Origin: Sulfitobacter sp. HGT1
GTDB lineage: Bacteria > Pseudomonadota > Alphaproteobacteria > Rhodobacterales > Rhodobacteraceae
Reading direction: 5' to 3'
Assembly (NCBI RefSeq): GCF_013282155.1
Contig: NZ_BLWI01000014.1
Coordinates: 62,001 to 126,000 of the forward strand
Length of the DNA: 64,000 bases
Part shown: in pieces, positions 54,133 through 62,583 of the stretch
How the letters are laid out: each line of letters begins with the position of its first letter
Position numbering within the stretch: position 1 is the stretch's first letter
Notes under the pieces: generated by a model
What the model saw: the letters and a program-made list of their open reading frames with translations, nothing else
What the model was told of the DNA's origin: nothing
Database searches by the model: none
Translations under genes and position numbers: made by a program

Positions 54133-55377
54133 TCAAACATTGCCGAACCGTTGTGGGTGATAGGGTTTCATGTCGGTATTGCCGGGTTGATCCATGATCA
54201 TGCCTGCAATCAGACGGCCGGTTTTCGGCCCGCCGGTCAGCCCGATATGGTGGTGACCAAAGGCGGTATAGAACCGGCTGGTGCCAACCTGCCCGATCAG
54301 GGGCAGGCTGTCGGTGGGGGCGGGCCTGTGCCCCAGCCATTCGATTTCATTGGCGGCTTTCAGGTTCGGAAACGCCGCTTTCGCCTGACGGCGCAGCAAG
54401 GCAAGCGGTGCTTTCGAGGGGCCAGCCTCCAGCCCGCCGAACTCGAGGATACCCGCGCAACGTACACCCTGCGCCATCGGGGTGGCCACGAACTTGCCGC
54501 TTGCGATCATGATGGGGCGGCTTGGTCCGCCGGTCGCGTCCTCGAATATCACGTGATAGCCGCGTTCGGATTCAAGCGGCACGTTCAGCCCCAGCTTGGC
54601 CATCAGCGGCTTTGACCACACCCCTGTCGCCAGCACGATATCATCGCAGGCGACGGTCCCTTGGGTGGTTTGCACGGCGGTCACAGTGCCACCTGTCAGG
54701 TCGAAATCCTTGACCTCGGCTTGCATCACCTTGCCGCCCGCCTGTTCAAAGGCATGTGCCAAAGCGGCGACATAGCCCCCCGGATCGCGGATGAAGCCGT
54801 GATCCTTGAGCGTGGCCAAACAGTTGATTTCAGACCCTAATGCGGGCTCATAGTCGCGCACCCCCGCGCCTTCGATCAACTGGGGGGAAAATCCGGCCTG
54901 CGCGCGCAGCGCCCATGTATAGGCTTCGGCGTCAAAGTCGGCGCGCTGGCGATAGGCAAAGACATAGTCGCTGTCGGTCACCCAATCGGACAGGCCCAAA
55001 TCGGCGGTCAGGCTTTTATGTTGCTCAACGCTGTCGCTGACAATCGGTGCAAGGGCCGCCGAAATGCGACGCGTGTCGGCATCATTGGCATAGCCCATGT
55101 ATTTCACCAACCACGGCAGCAGGCGCGGCAGATAGGACAGACGCAGGTACAGCGGCACATCATGGTCCAGCAGCATGAACGGTGCCTTGCGCAGCAACCC
55201 CGGGCCGGTAACCGGTGCAACCCCCGATGCCGCCAACACGCCAGCATTGCCATGCGACGTGCCTGTACCAGGGCTGGCGCGGTCAATAATCGTGACCTGC
55301 GCACCGGCACGCCGGAGCCAGATCGCCGTGGAAACGCCGACAATGCCCGCACCGATGACAACGACATGCCGCGTCAT
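54133..55377 (-). CDS. FAD-dependent D-amino acid dehydrogenase-like oxidoreductase
   Basis: A 414-residue DAO-superfamily flavoprotein. It begins V-V-V-I-G-A-G-I-V-G-V-S-T-A (FAD site) and continues with I-I-D-R-A-S-P-G-T-G-T-S-H-G-N-A-G and the DadA-like tail A-F-G-H-H-H-I-G-L-T-G-G-P-K-T-G. DadA-type enzymes oxidise D-amino acids (or hydroxyproline) to imino/keto acids. It lies 30 bp upstream of the TRAP binding-protein gene on the same strand and is probably the first gene of the transport-catabolism module. Confidence 0.87.
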   Translation of the reverse strand: MTRHVVVIGAGIVGVSTAIWLRRAGAQVTIIDRASPGTGTSHGNAGVLAASGVAPVTGPGLLRKAPFMLLDHDVPLYLRLSYLPRLLPWLVKYMGYANDADTRRISAALAPIVSDSVEQHKSLTADLGLSDWVTDSDYVFAYRQRADFDAEAYTWALRAQAGFSPQLIEGAGVRDYEPALGSEINCLATLKDHGFIRDPGGYVAALAHAFEQAGGKVMQAEVKDFDLTGGTVTAVQTTQGTVACDDIVLATGVWSKPLMAKLGLNVPLESERGYHVIFEDATGGPSRPIMIASGKFVATPMAQGVRCAGILEFGGLEAGPSKAPLALLRRQAKAAFPNLKAANEIEWLGHRPAPTDSLPLIGQVGTSRFYTAFGHHHIGLTGGPKTGRLIAGMIMDQPGNTDMKPYHPQRFGNV

Positions 55378-55534
55378 ATGCCAAGCCTCGCCCGTCGGGA
55401 TGTGAGTTTACGCATGGTCATGATTCCTTTGCGATCAATCTGGCAGAGAAATGCAATACGTCAACAAAATGTTTACAAATTGCCATCGTTAGAAAAACCG
55501 AGCGTCCGACCTGCCAAAAATTTTCGCAATATGT

Positions 55535-56752
55535 TTAAGGAATGGGTGTCCGCAGCCAACCGTCGTCAAAGCTGATCTGGGATACGCCCGCCAGCTTGGT
55601 CAACCGCGCCAACTCCGCCTCGAACGCGCTTTGCTTGCCTTTGCCCCACCGTGTGCCCGGCTCTGGCCAAAGCGCACGCACCACCAAAGTATCACGGTCG
55701 CGAAACGCCTTCATGTCCACGCGGGCAATAATGCTGTCGCCTTGCAGGATCGGAAAAACATAATAGCCATAGGTCCGCTTGGCCTCGGGGACGAACATCT
55801 CCACCCTGTAGTTAAAGCCAAACAATCGTTCCGCCCTTTTGCGGTCGCGCAAAGCCGGATCAAAGGGGCTGAGCACGCGCAACCGTGGTGACGGTTCGAT
55901 CTGCAGCGCGGGATCATTTGCGATGTCAGGACGGGCGAAGGCACCACGGGTCTCGCCATTGGCGCAGGTCACCATGATCGGCTGCAAGCGTCCATCTGCC
56001 AGTTCACGGGCCACCCAGTCTTTGGCCTCGGCGGGGCCAATGTGATCCCAGAACGCGGCCAGTTCGGTGTGGGTGGCAAAGCCCAGCCGTTCCAACGCGC
56101 CGTTGCAGCACCAGTCGATCGTCGCTGTTTCATCCGGCGCGGCAGTCGGGTCACTCAAATGTGCCTCAAGCACCCTTTCGGTCAGGTCATAGCGTTTCTG
56201 GAACCCGTCGCGCCCGACCACATGCAATGCCCCGGTCCGCCAAAGGTACTCCAACGCGGTTTTGGAAGGGTGCCAATCCCACCAGCCACTGTTGGACCGC
56301 TTTTCATCCTTGCCCACATCGGCAGAACAGACAGGGCCCTGTTCACGGATCTGGTCCAAAAGCTTATCGAACTGTGATTCAAAGTCGTGCTTGTGCCAGT
56401 TGCGATAGCGCTTGCGCAGGGTTTCAGCATCACGCTGGCGGCGCATTTCCCAATAGGGATAATACGCCATCGGGATCACGGCAGCATCATGGGTCCAATG
56501 TTCAAAAAGCGCACCATCGTTTTCATAAAGCCGCTTGAGCCCCTCGGGGCGGTATCGGGGCTTGCGGGAAAACAGGATCAGATCATGGGCCCGCGCAACC
56601 GTGTTGATGCTGTCCAGCTGGACAAAGCCCAAGCCCTGAATGACCTGCAACAGCGCGTCGCCTTTTGCCTCACCCTGCGGTGCATCACTTAGCAAATGAC
56701 GGTGCAGGAACAGACGCCGAGCGTCTTGATTGCTCAGCGTGAGGGTGTTCAT
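55535..56752 (-). CDS. Winged-helix DNA-glycosylase family protein (YcaQ/AlkX type)
   Basis: A 405-residue HTH_42-family protein. Near the N-terminus, G-F-V-Q-L-D-S-I contains the catalytic Q-x-D pattern of the YcaQ interstrand-crosslink glycosylases; the C-terminal part has three winged-helix-like domains. Relatives unhook DNA crosslinks. The gene starts on the last base of the upstream LacI-type regulator, so the two are co-expressed, an unexpected pairing for a repair enzyme. Confidence 0.83.
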   Translation of the reverse strand: MNTLTLSNQDARRLFLHRHLLSDAPQGEAKGDALLQVIQGLGFVQLDSINTVARAHDLILFSRKPRYRPEGLKRLYENDGALFEHWTHDAAVIPMAYYPYWEMRRQRDAETLRKRYRNWHKHDFESQFDKLLDQIREQGPVCSADVGKDEKRSNSGWWDWHPSKTALEYLWRTGALHVVGRDGFQKRYDLTERVLEAHLSDPTAAPDETATIDWCCNGALERLGFATHTELAAFWDHIGPAEAKDWVARELADGRLQPIMVTCANGETRGAFARPDIANDPALQIEPSPRLRVLSPFDPALRDRKRAERLFGFNYRVEMFVPEAKRTYGYYVFPILQGDSIIARVDMKAFRDRDTLVVRALWPEPGTRWGKGKQSAFEAELARLTKLAGVSQISFDDGWLRTPIP

Positions 56753-57786
56753 CAGCTACGCTTGCGACGCAATGTATCCCCCAATGACAGGGTTGGCGTC
56801 ATCGTGACATGGGTTTGCAAATCGGGGTCGGGTTCGTCCAGCGTATCATTCAGAATGATCTTTGCCGCAGCACGGCCGATTTCGGCGCGACACGCATCCA
56901 TCGTGGCCAACTGCCGTGGCAGGCCTTGCAACAGCTCAACGTTATTGAAACCCGCCAGCCCGATCTGGCCCGGAATATCAATGCCCTGATCGATAAGATA
57001 CAACAGGCCTCCGGCACCGATCATGTCATTTGAATAATACAGAAAATCCAGATCGGGCGACCTTTCCAGCATCTCTTGGGTCATCTCGCGGCCTTTGGCG
57101 AGGGCCGATCCACCGGAATAAAACGCACGGTCCTCTATCTCGATACCGGCCTTGGCCAAGCCTTCGGTGAACCCTTCGAACCGTTTGCGGGCGCGGTGGT
57201 CCAGCGGCATCTTGGTACCCATGAACCCGATATGCTCGTACCCCTCTTTCAGGATCGCCTTGGCCATTTCCTGACCGGCACGGCGGTGCGAGATCCCCAC
57301 GACAGCATCAATCGGGCGACCGTCGACATCCATGATCTCGACCACGGGAATGCCTGCGTTCTTCAGCATGGCACGGGTGGCATCCGAATGTTCCAGCCCC
57401 GCGATGATCACACCCGACGGCCGCCAGGACAGCATTTCGTACAAAACCCGCTCTTCCTTCTCGGGCATGTAATCGGTGACACCAACCACAGGCTGAAGCG
57501 GCGTATCCTCAAGCACCTGATTGATGCCGTTCAGAACCTCGGGGAAAACCATATTCGACAGGGACGGGATAATGACGGCAACAAGGTTCACCCGTTGCGA
57601 CGCCAGCGATCCTGCGATCTGGTTGGGCACATAGCCCAACTCCTTGGCGGCGGCCAGAACCCGAAGGCGCGTCGCCTCAGACACATCGCCACGTTTGCGC
57701 AGCACGCGGCTGACCGTCATTTCAGACACACCACAGGCGTCAGATACATCACGAAGCGTTAACGGGCGTTTTGGGGTCTGTGACAA
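56752..57786 (-). CDS. LacI/GalR-family transcriptional regulator (GntR subtype)
   Basis: A 344-residue regulator. The N-terminal HTH (T-L-R-D-V-S-D-A-C-G-V-S-E-M-T-V-S-R-V-L) and hinge are followed by a periplasmic-binding-protein-like sensor with Y-S-N-D-M-I-G-A-G-G near residue 265, resembling gluconate repressors. A TTG at 57786 is preferred because AGGA precedes it by seven bases; the open frame reaches further upstream without an ATG of good context. It sits upstream of, but is not coupled to, the pxp/TRAP module; its targets are unknown. Confidence 0.86.
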   Translation of the reverse strand: MSQTPKRPLTLRDVSDACGVSEMTVSRVLRKRGDVSEATRLRVLAAAKELGYVPNQIAGSLASQRVNLVAVIIPSLSNMVFPEVLNGINQVLEDTPLQPVVGVTDYMPEKEERVLYEMLSWRPSGVIIAGLEHSDATRAMLKNAGIPVVEIMDVDGRPIDAVVGISHRRAGQEMAKAILKEGYEHIGFMGTKMPLDHRARKRFEGFTEGLAKAGIEIEDRAFYSGGSALAKGREMTQEMLERSPDLDFLYYSNDMIGAGGLLYLIDQGIDIPGQIGLAGFNNVELLQGLPRQLATMDACRAEIGRAAAKIILNDTLDEPDPDLQTHVTMTPTLSLGDTLRRKRS

Positions 57787-57932
57787 AGGCAATATCCTGC
57801 TGTTCAACCAGTGTCTCACGCTAACGTAGATTATGAGCGAGGCGCAAGGCGTCACAAGGTCGGATGCCGAAACCGGCATTCAGATTTTTGCGGGTGACGC
57901 CCCCTCGCCAGCTTGCTAAAGCTGTCCGTGGC

Positions 57933-58009
57933 GGTCCCGTGGCTCAACTGGATAGAGCAGCCCCCTCCTAAGGGGCAGGTTGCAGGTTCGAATCCTGCCG
58001 GGGTCACCA
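57933..58009 (+). tRNA. tRNA-Arg (anticodon CCT)
   Basis: A 77-nt cloverleaf with CCA encoded (58007-58009). Acceptor stem 57933-57939/57999-58005 contains two G-T pairs; anticodon stem G-C-C-C-C/G-G-G-G-C encloses loop CTCCTAA with anticodon CCT (57967-57969), reading AGG. The T arm has the TTCGAAT loop. Its 3' end abuts the mobile element, and tRNA 3' ends are common integration targets. Confidence 0.95.
57994..58009 (+). other. Probable left attachment end of the mobile element (tRNA 3' end)
   Basis: The change from core genes to mobilisation genes occurs immediately after the tRNA-Arg 3' end. A duplicate of this 16-base segment is expected at the other end of the element; I do not see one between 58,010 and 64,000, so the right boundary would lie outside the window. 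Confidence 0.5.
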
Positions 58010-58112
58010 CAAACACCTATAAAATATGACTTATTTACAGGGCTTTGCGCAGAAGCTTGCAGAAAATCCCGTGAGCTTTCGCATCGAATTCTGCTGAAAT
58101 GGTGGAATTCTC

Positions 58113-58131
58113 GTACAAAACCTGTACAAAA
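58113..58131 (+). repeat. Tandem GTACAAAA direct repeats
   Basis: Two identical 8-mers GTACAAAA (58113-58120 and 58124-58131) spaced 11 bp apart, upstream of the HTH gene. They might be regulator-binding or oriT/iteron sites. The surrounding 155-bp gap also holds an inverted GAATTC pair (58086-58091 and 58105-58110). Confidence 0.55.
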
Positions 58132-58164
58132 TTCGCACGTCTTTGCGCACTTGGGGGCCTTCCA

Positions 58165-59019
58165 ATGAGCTGGCGGGTTGCGAATACATGCGCGGAACGG
58201 AAGTTCGGCAGTGCAACGCGCAAGCAGATCATCATGTTCTTGGCCGACAAGGCGAGTGATGACGGTTCGGGCATCTGGTGTTCGAAGGGTACAATCCAGC
58301 GGCATACCGAGCTGGGAGAGACCACCGTCAAGCGAACTGTGCGCGCGTTCCTGAAGGAAGGCATCCTCGTCGAGACCGGCGCACGCACCTGCAAGAATGG
58401 TTTCACCGTCGTCTACCGGATCGATCTGGCTATGGTTGAGACGCTGGAACCGACCGCAGAACCCGAGATTGAGACGGGGTCCACAGTGGCCCCCGTCCAG
58501 TCTGGCCCTGGTACGGGGGCCACTGTGGCCGGGGTACCGGGGCCACCACGGCCCCCAAACCATCCTAAAACCATCCATAAACCACCTACGCGCAAGCGCG
58601 AGGCGGCGGCGGATGAAGAAATTGAGAAGATTTTGTCGGCATATCCACCGGACCGGCTACGCGGTAAAGCGGCCTGCCTCGCCCAGATCGAAGAGGCCAT
58701 GAAAGAAGGGATCTTGCCGGAGGACTTGCGGCAGGCGGTCCAAGCCTACGCGACCGACAGTGCAGGTTTCACCCGCTCCAAGGTCTGCTTTTCCGACAAT
58801 TGGTTCCAATCGCGGCGCTGGCTGGTTTACGTCGAGAAGCAAGCTGAAGACCGAGAAAAGACAGCAACGCTGCGAGCCGATCACCATACGCGGCTGGCTT
58901 TTTGGATCAATGATCGCAGCCCGATGTGCAAACACATCACGGGCACCCAAGTCACGGCTTTGCTGGCATCGAAGATGGTGACAGAGGTCCAAATCCAAGC
59001 CGCAGGCCTCAGATCATGA
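58165..59019 (+). CDS. Helix-turn-helix protein of the mobilisation module
   Basis: A 284-residue protein with a winged-helix domain in its first 90 residues (W-C-S-K-G-T-I-Q-R-H-T-E-L-G-E-T-T-V-K-R), a Pro-rich linker (P-G-P-P-R-P-P-N-H-P) and a helical C-terminal half. It overlaps mobC by 4 nt. Such HTH proteins with a DnaD-like look commonly precede mob genes on roseobacter mobile elements and may initiate replication or regulate transfer; which applies here is not visible. ATG 58165 is chosen, as the upstream ATG lacks a conserved N-terminus. Confidence 0.7.
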   Translation: MSWRVANTCAERKFGSATRKQIIMFLADKASDDGSGIWCSKGTIQRHTELGETTVKRTVRAFLKEGILVETGARTCKNGFTVVYRIDLAMVETLEPTAEPEIETGSTVAPVQSGPGTGATVAGVPGPPRPPNHPKTIHKPPTRKREAAADEEIEKILSAYPPDRLRGKAACLAQIEEAMKEGILPEDLRQAVQAYATDSAGFTRSKVCFSDNWFQSRRWLVYVEKQAEDREKTATLRADHHTRLAFWINDRSPMCKHITGTQVTALLASKMVTEVQIQAAGLRS

Positions 59020-59489
59020 CCGCAACCGATCCCACCGAAGAGCAAACAGCAAGGCGACCCATGTCATACGCTGGCGCTGCTGACACGGGACCTTGCGAGG
59101 GGCGGCAAGCCTCCCCTTCGAACCCCACCGGCGCGGGAAAAGCCCGCACCAAAGAGCCGCTGACCGAGACTTTCGTCTTTCGGTGCAGCGCCACAGAGAA
59201 GGCCCAGTTGCGCGCCAAGGCCGAGGCCGCTGGCTTGCCTGCCGCGACCCTGCTCCGCGAGGCTCTGGGCCTCACCGAAGCCCGTCGCCGGAAGCCCATC
59301 CCCCGCGTTGATCCGGCGCTAGTGCTGGCCGTCGGGCGGATTGGCGGCAACCTCAACCAGATCGCTCGCTGGCTGAACCGCGCGATGCTTTCGGGGCGCG
59401 TTGATCTTGACGCGCTTACCGTTGCCCGCCGCCTGCTGACCATCGAGCGCCAGCTTGCCCAGATCATCGAAGCCGCCCGCCGATGCTGA
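59016..59489 (+). CDS. MobC-like relaxosome accessory protein
   Basis: A 157-residue protein with a disordered, Ala/Thr-rich N-terminus (1-50) and a ribbon-helix-helix-like region F-V-F-R-C-S-A-T-E-K-A-Q-L-R-A-K-A. The motif V-G-R-I-G-G-N-L-N-Q-I-A-R-W-L-N near residue 113 is the MobC (bacterial mobilisation protein) signature. It helps the relaxase melt oriT. It overlaps the upstream HTH gene by 4 nt and mobA by 7 nt. Confidence 0.88.
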   Translation: MTATDPTEEQTARRPMSYAGAADTGPCEGRQASPSNPTGAGKARTKEPLTETFVFRCSATEKAQLRAKAEAAGLPAATLLREALGLTEARRRKPIPRVDPALVLAVGRIGGNLNQIARWLNRAMLSGRVDLDALTVARRLLTIERQLAQIIEAARRC

Positions 59490-61006
59490 TCAAGTTCTTC
59501 CGCAACGGCAAAGGCGCGGGCGCGGGGCCAGTCGGCTACCTCGTCGCGGACAAGGTACTGGCCTATGAAGACAACCGCGACCTTATCCGAGACGCAGACG
59601 GCCAAGCCATGATGGTCACTCGCGAGCCTTTGCCCGAAGTCCTGCGTGGCAATCCAGACCGTACCGAAGCCTTGATCGACGCCAGCCGCCATCAATGGAC
59701 CTACCGCGCGGGCGTGATCAGCTTTGCTGCCACAGACGCGCCGACCGAGGAGCAGCAGGCCGAGGTCATGGACGGGTTCGAGCGTCTGGCCTTCGCGGGG
59801 CTGGACCCGACGCAATATGACATGCTCTGGGTCCGACATACCCACGAAGACCGGGTCGAGCTCCACTTCTGTACACCGCGCTTGGAGCTGACCTCGGGAC
59901 GCAGCCTGAACATCGCGCCGCCCGGCTATGAGAAGGCCTTCGACAGCCTGCGTGACGTGATGAACCAACGCCACGGATGGGCTGACCCGATGGAGTTGGA
60001 GCGCGTCCAAGAGGTCCGCGACACCATCGAGACCTCGACTCGTGCCCAAGGCCGCGACGAGCTGCATGCATGGCTGCAAGACCAGATCAGCGTTGGCCTA
60101 ATCACCGACCGCGCCAGCATGCTCGACGCCTTGACCGATGCGGGCTTCGACATTCCGCGCACAGGCAAAGCCTACCTTACCGCCCAAGACCCAGAGACCG
60201 GCGAGCGCTGGCGTTTGAAAGGAGAGATTTTCCATGAAGACTGGCAAGCCGACCCGGCTGAGCGAGAAGTTGAACGCGGAACTGGACACGATCCGGCAGG
60301 ATTACGCCGCCTCGATGGCATCTCAGTTGGAGAGCTTCAGGACCGATTTGAACAACATTGCGACCAACGCGCATCGTACAATCGAGAGCGATACCCGCAC
60401 CTTTCTGCGACAGAACAAGAGCTGGCTGACGATCTCGCCCTGGCTGATCACGGGAACGTTCTTGGTAGGGATCGTCTCGATGATGACCGCGAGCTTGCTT
60501 TGGACGTTGATGCTGGCGAGCTCAGAGATGACGGACTTGGGTCTGACGCGGATCGACAGGGAGGACGGGACATGGCTGGTGCTGAACCCGACCAAGACGC
60601 GCCTGAGGACCTGCACGCTGGGCGGCAGATCAGTGACCTGCATCAAGATCAAGGAGGATTAGATGACGACACCCCTGACAGCCTTGGAACGCGACTTGCT
60701 CGCCTGCGTCGAGCGGTTGGTGACGGCCTGCGAGGTCTCAGCGCAGGAATTGAGCGGGTTAGAGGCACGCTCGACGACCAAGATGCAGAGCCAGCTGGAT
60801 GGTATCGCACAATGCGTGACGCTGCTGGTGCGTTCGCAAGCCGTATCAATGAAAGCATTGCGTGGATTATTGAACGAGGAAGCGAGCTACGCGACGCTGG
60901 ACGAACAATTGAGCATGAGCTTGAGATTAGCGAAGGACGCCGAAGAGAGGCTGAGACAGAGTTAGAAGCGCGGGAGGTCGAGATGGACCGGGGGCTGACG
61001 CATTGA
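59483..61006 (+). CDS. MobA-type plasmid relaxase
   Basis: A 507-residue mobilisation nuclease. The N-terminal motif M-L-I-K-F-F-R-N-G-K-G-A-G-A-G-P-V-G-Y-L-V contains Tyr19, and the metal-binding region is V-R-H-T-H-E-D-R-V-E-L-H-F (His119, His121, His128), matching MobP-type relaxases of the ColE1/HEN relatives. The C-terminal half (residues about 251-494) is dual-coded with two smaller genes in another frame and is compositionally odd, D/R/G-rich. The protein nicks oriT and leads the transferred strand. Confidence 0.86.
   Translation: MLIKFFRNGKGAGAGPVGYLVADKVLAYEDNRDLIRDADGQAMMVTREPLPEVLRGNPDRTEALIDASRHQWTYRAGVISFAATDAPTEEQQAEVMDGFERLAFAGLDPTQYDMLWVRHTHEDRVELHFCTPRLELTSGRSLNIAPPGYEKAFDSLRDVMNQRHGWADPMELERVQEVRDTIETSTRAQGRDELHAWLQDQISVGLITDRASMLDALTDAGFDIPRTGKAYLTAQDPETGERWRLKGEIFHEDWQADPAEREVERGTGHDPAGLRRLDGISVGELQDRFEQHCDQRASYNRERYPHLSATEQELADDLALADHGNVLGRDRLDDDRELALDVDAGELRDDGLGSDADRQGGRDMAGAEPDQDAPEDLHAGRQISDLHQDQGGLDDDTPDSLGTRLARLRRAVGDGLRGLSAGIERVRGTLDDQDAEPAGWYRTMRDAAGAFASRINESIAWIIERGSELRDAGRTIEHELEISEGRRREAETELEAREVEMDRGLTH
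60218..60226 (+). promoter_or_regulatory. Strong ribosome-binding site for the nested mbeB-like gene
   Basis: AAAGGAGAG seven bases before the ATG at 60234. It lies in the middle of the mobA coding sequence, so translation can start inside mobA. Confidence 0.8.
60234..60662 (+). CDS. MbeB-like mobilisation protein nested in mobA
   Basis: A 142-residue protein in a frame different from mobA and wholly inside it. Residues 8-60 form a helical, coiled-coil-like region (L-S-E-K-L-N-A-E-L-D-T-I-R-Q-D-Y) and residues 70-94 a transmembrane helix (W-L-I-T-G-T-F-L-V-G-I-V). This matches the MbeB/MobB layout, in which an anchor stabilises the relaxase at the membrane transfer machinery. It has its own strong ribosome site. 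The stop is directly followed by the next ATG. Confidence 0.78.
   Translation: MKTGKPTRLSEKLNAELDTIRQDYAASMASQLESFRTDLNNIATNAHRTIESDTRTFLRQNKSWLTISPWLITGTFLVGIVSMMTASLLWTLMLASSEMTDLGLTRIDREDGTWLVLNPTKTRLRTCTLGGRSVTCIKIKED
60663..60965 (+). CDS. MbeD-like mobilisation protein nested in mobA
   Basis: A 100-residue, largely helical protein in the same frame as the mbeB-like gene and inside mobA. It begins immediately after that gene's stop and has E-R-L-V-T-A-C-E-V-S-A-Q-E-L near residue 17, the kind of helix found in MbeD/MobD entry-exclusion or relaxosome proteins. Gene order and nesting reproduce the mbeA-mbeB-mbeD arrangement of ColE1-type plasmids. Confidence 0.74.
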   Translation: MTTPLTALERDLLACVERLVTACEVSAQELSGLEARSTTKMQSQLDGIAQCVTLLVRSQAVSMKALRGLLNEEASYATLDEQLSMSLRLAKDAEERLRQS

Positions 61007-61149
61007 GTTGCTATTTTCTTTCGGAAAAGAATTATCGAGCTAAGACAGGTGAGGTTGGCAGCGAGGGCCGTTGCTGAAGATGGCGACTGATCAGGCTGAG
61101 CTTACTGCATCGGGTTGATGACAGATGTACGCGAGTCTAAGGAATATGC

Positions 61150-62583
61150 ATGTATGCCAAGAACCTTTCGCTTCTTCTTCATCGCGAGCTTTCCGAGCCG
61201 CGATCTTTTGACGAAACTCTAACACGATTTCAAAGCCTACGCGGTTATGGACAGCTTCCGCGAGGGCGAGAGAGAGCTGCTCAACGCCTTACCAATGACG
61301 AGATCGCCCGTGCAGTTTTGGGCTACGTACCGACGCAGAGCGGCTGGGCTGGGCATGTGGCGTTGATAATGGCTGATCTTCGGCCCGTTGGTGGAGTCTC
61401 TGCATCTTTAAGGAAGGCGAGGTCTCTCAGTGATGCGATGGCCGCATTGTTAGATAAAGAGCAAGACCCTAAGGCCTTCGTTTCACTCACGCTTTCCATC
61501 GCGCGAATTCCTGGAAACGACGAATATCAAGCAAAACTGATTTTTGAGGAAGACGGACTCCGTAGAACTGCATCTTATGTATCGAAGAACGCGCTAACGC
61601 TCGCAGTGCTCGGTGCTGAAAGCACTTTCGATCATGATCGACCGTTGTCATCCAACAGCCGCCAGCTTGTTCTGGATCGAGAGTTTTTTAGCAACCTAAA
61701 GCGAGACGTTGACCTTTCTCGTGCTCTGGACAGGCCGCTAAAAACAGATTGGCGCGAGTATGAAACGGAGGAAGAGCGTGAAATTTTTGACAAAAGCCTC
61801 GGAGCCCGCAGAGGTTCAAGATTCTTAAATCTTGGCGTCGATACCACCGTCGCATGGCCGAAAGACCCCACGCGGGTCGAGTTTGACGGTCACCACTTCG
61901 TCCTATTCCCGAAAACCAAGGAGAACTCACATTCAATCAGCATCGACCTACACCACGAGCGCATCACAGCTGAGGACGCCAGGACACTTCTCAATCGCTT
62001 CTTGAGCCTTTTGTCCTGGTGTGATGATCGTCACGCGATCCTTCGAGAGGGTTGGTCGGGGAATCCTGTACCCGTCCCCGTTCCAAGGCGTGACATGGCG
62101 TTCTCAACCATGATCTATTGGATGTTTAATCGTTCCATGCCGGATGACGACGCATTGCTCAATTGCCTCTCTTACTACAGGGAAGGTTTAAATGCTGCAG
62201 AGGCTGGTATCGCATCGCAAGAAGTGCTGAGCTTTTTCAAAGTTTTTGAATCGGGCTTCAAAGACTCTGGTCGTAGAGAAATTGGACCAAAAACGCAGGA
62301 GTGGATAGCATCGGTTTTTGATGAAGCATGCAAGAAAGTTGATCCGAGTTACTTGAAGCAGTTCCACGAGAATAGACAGGGCAAGGCTCTAGCAAAATAC
62401 GTTTATGAGGATTGTCGTGTAGCAGCCGCGCACGCGTCAAAGAACTTCCCTTCAGATTCAGATATGTCCATCGAAACAAGTAGGCTATCCGTTGCCGCTG
62501 AAATCATACGAGCTTTGGCACGACATTACATCCAAATGACATTCAACTTCTCAGAATCGTACTTCTCGGACCAACCAAGATGA
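61150..62583 (+). CDS. Unknown 477-residue protein with a HEPN-like C-terminal domain (MauJ/ApeA-like)
   Basis: Cargo of the element. No clear hit for residues 1-250. The C-terminal part (about 310-460) is helical and carries R-V-A-A-A-H (Arg423, His428), the R-x4-6-H signature of HEPN ribonucleases, after F-K-V-F-E-S-G-F near 362. The overall layout resembles proteins annotated MauJ and ApeA-like HEPN effectors, which suggests an RNase used in phage abortive infection or in plasmid stability. No signal peptide or membrane helix. Start ATG 61150 with AAGGAAT before it. The function is inference. Confidence 0.62.
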   Translation: MYAKNLSLLLHRELSEPRSFDETLTRFQSLRGYGQLPRGRERAAQRLTNDEIARAVLGYVPTQSGWAGHVALIMADLRPVGGVSASLRKARSLSDAMAALLDKEQDPKAFVSLTLSIARIPGNDEYQAKLIFEEDGLRRTASYVSKNALTLAVLGAESTFDHDRPLSSNSRQLVLDREFFSNLKRDVDLSRALDRPLKTDWREYETEEEREIFDKSLGARRGSRFLNLGVDTTVAWPKDPTRVEFDGHHFVLFPKTKENSHSISIDLHHERITAEDARTLLNRFLSLLSWCDDRHAILREGWSGNPVPVPVPRRDMAFSTMIYWMFNRSMPDDDALLNCLSYYREGLNAAEAGIASQEVLSFFKVFESGFKDSGRREIGPKTQEWIASVFDEACKKVDPSYLKQFHENRQGKALAKYVYEDCRVAAAHASKNFPSDSDMSIETSRLSVAAEIIRALARHYIQMTFNFSESYFSDQPR

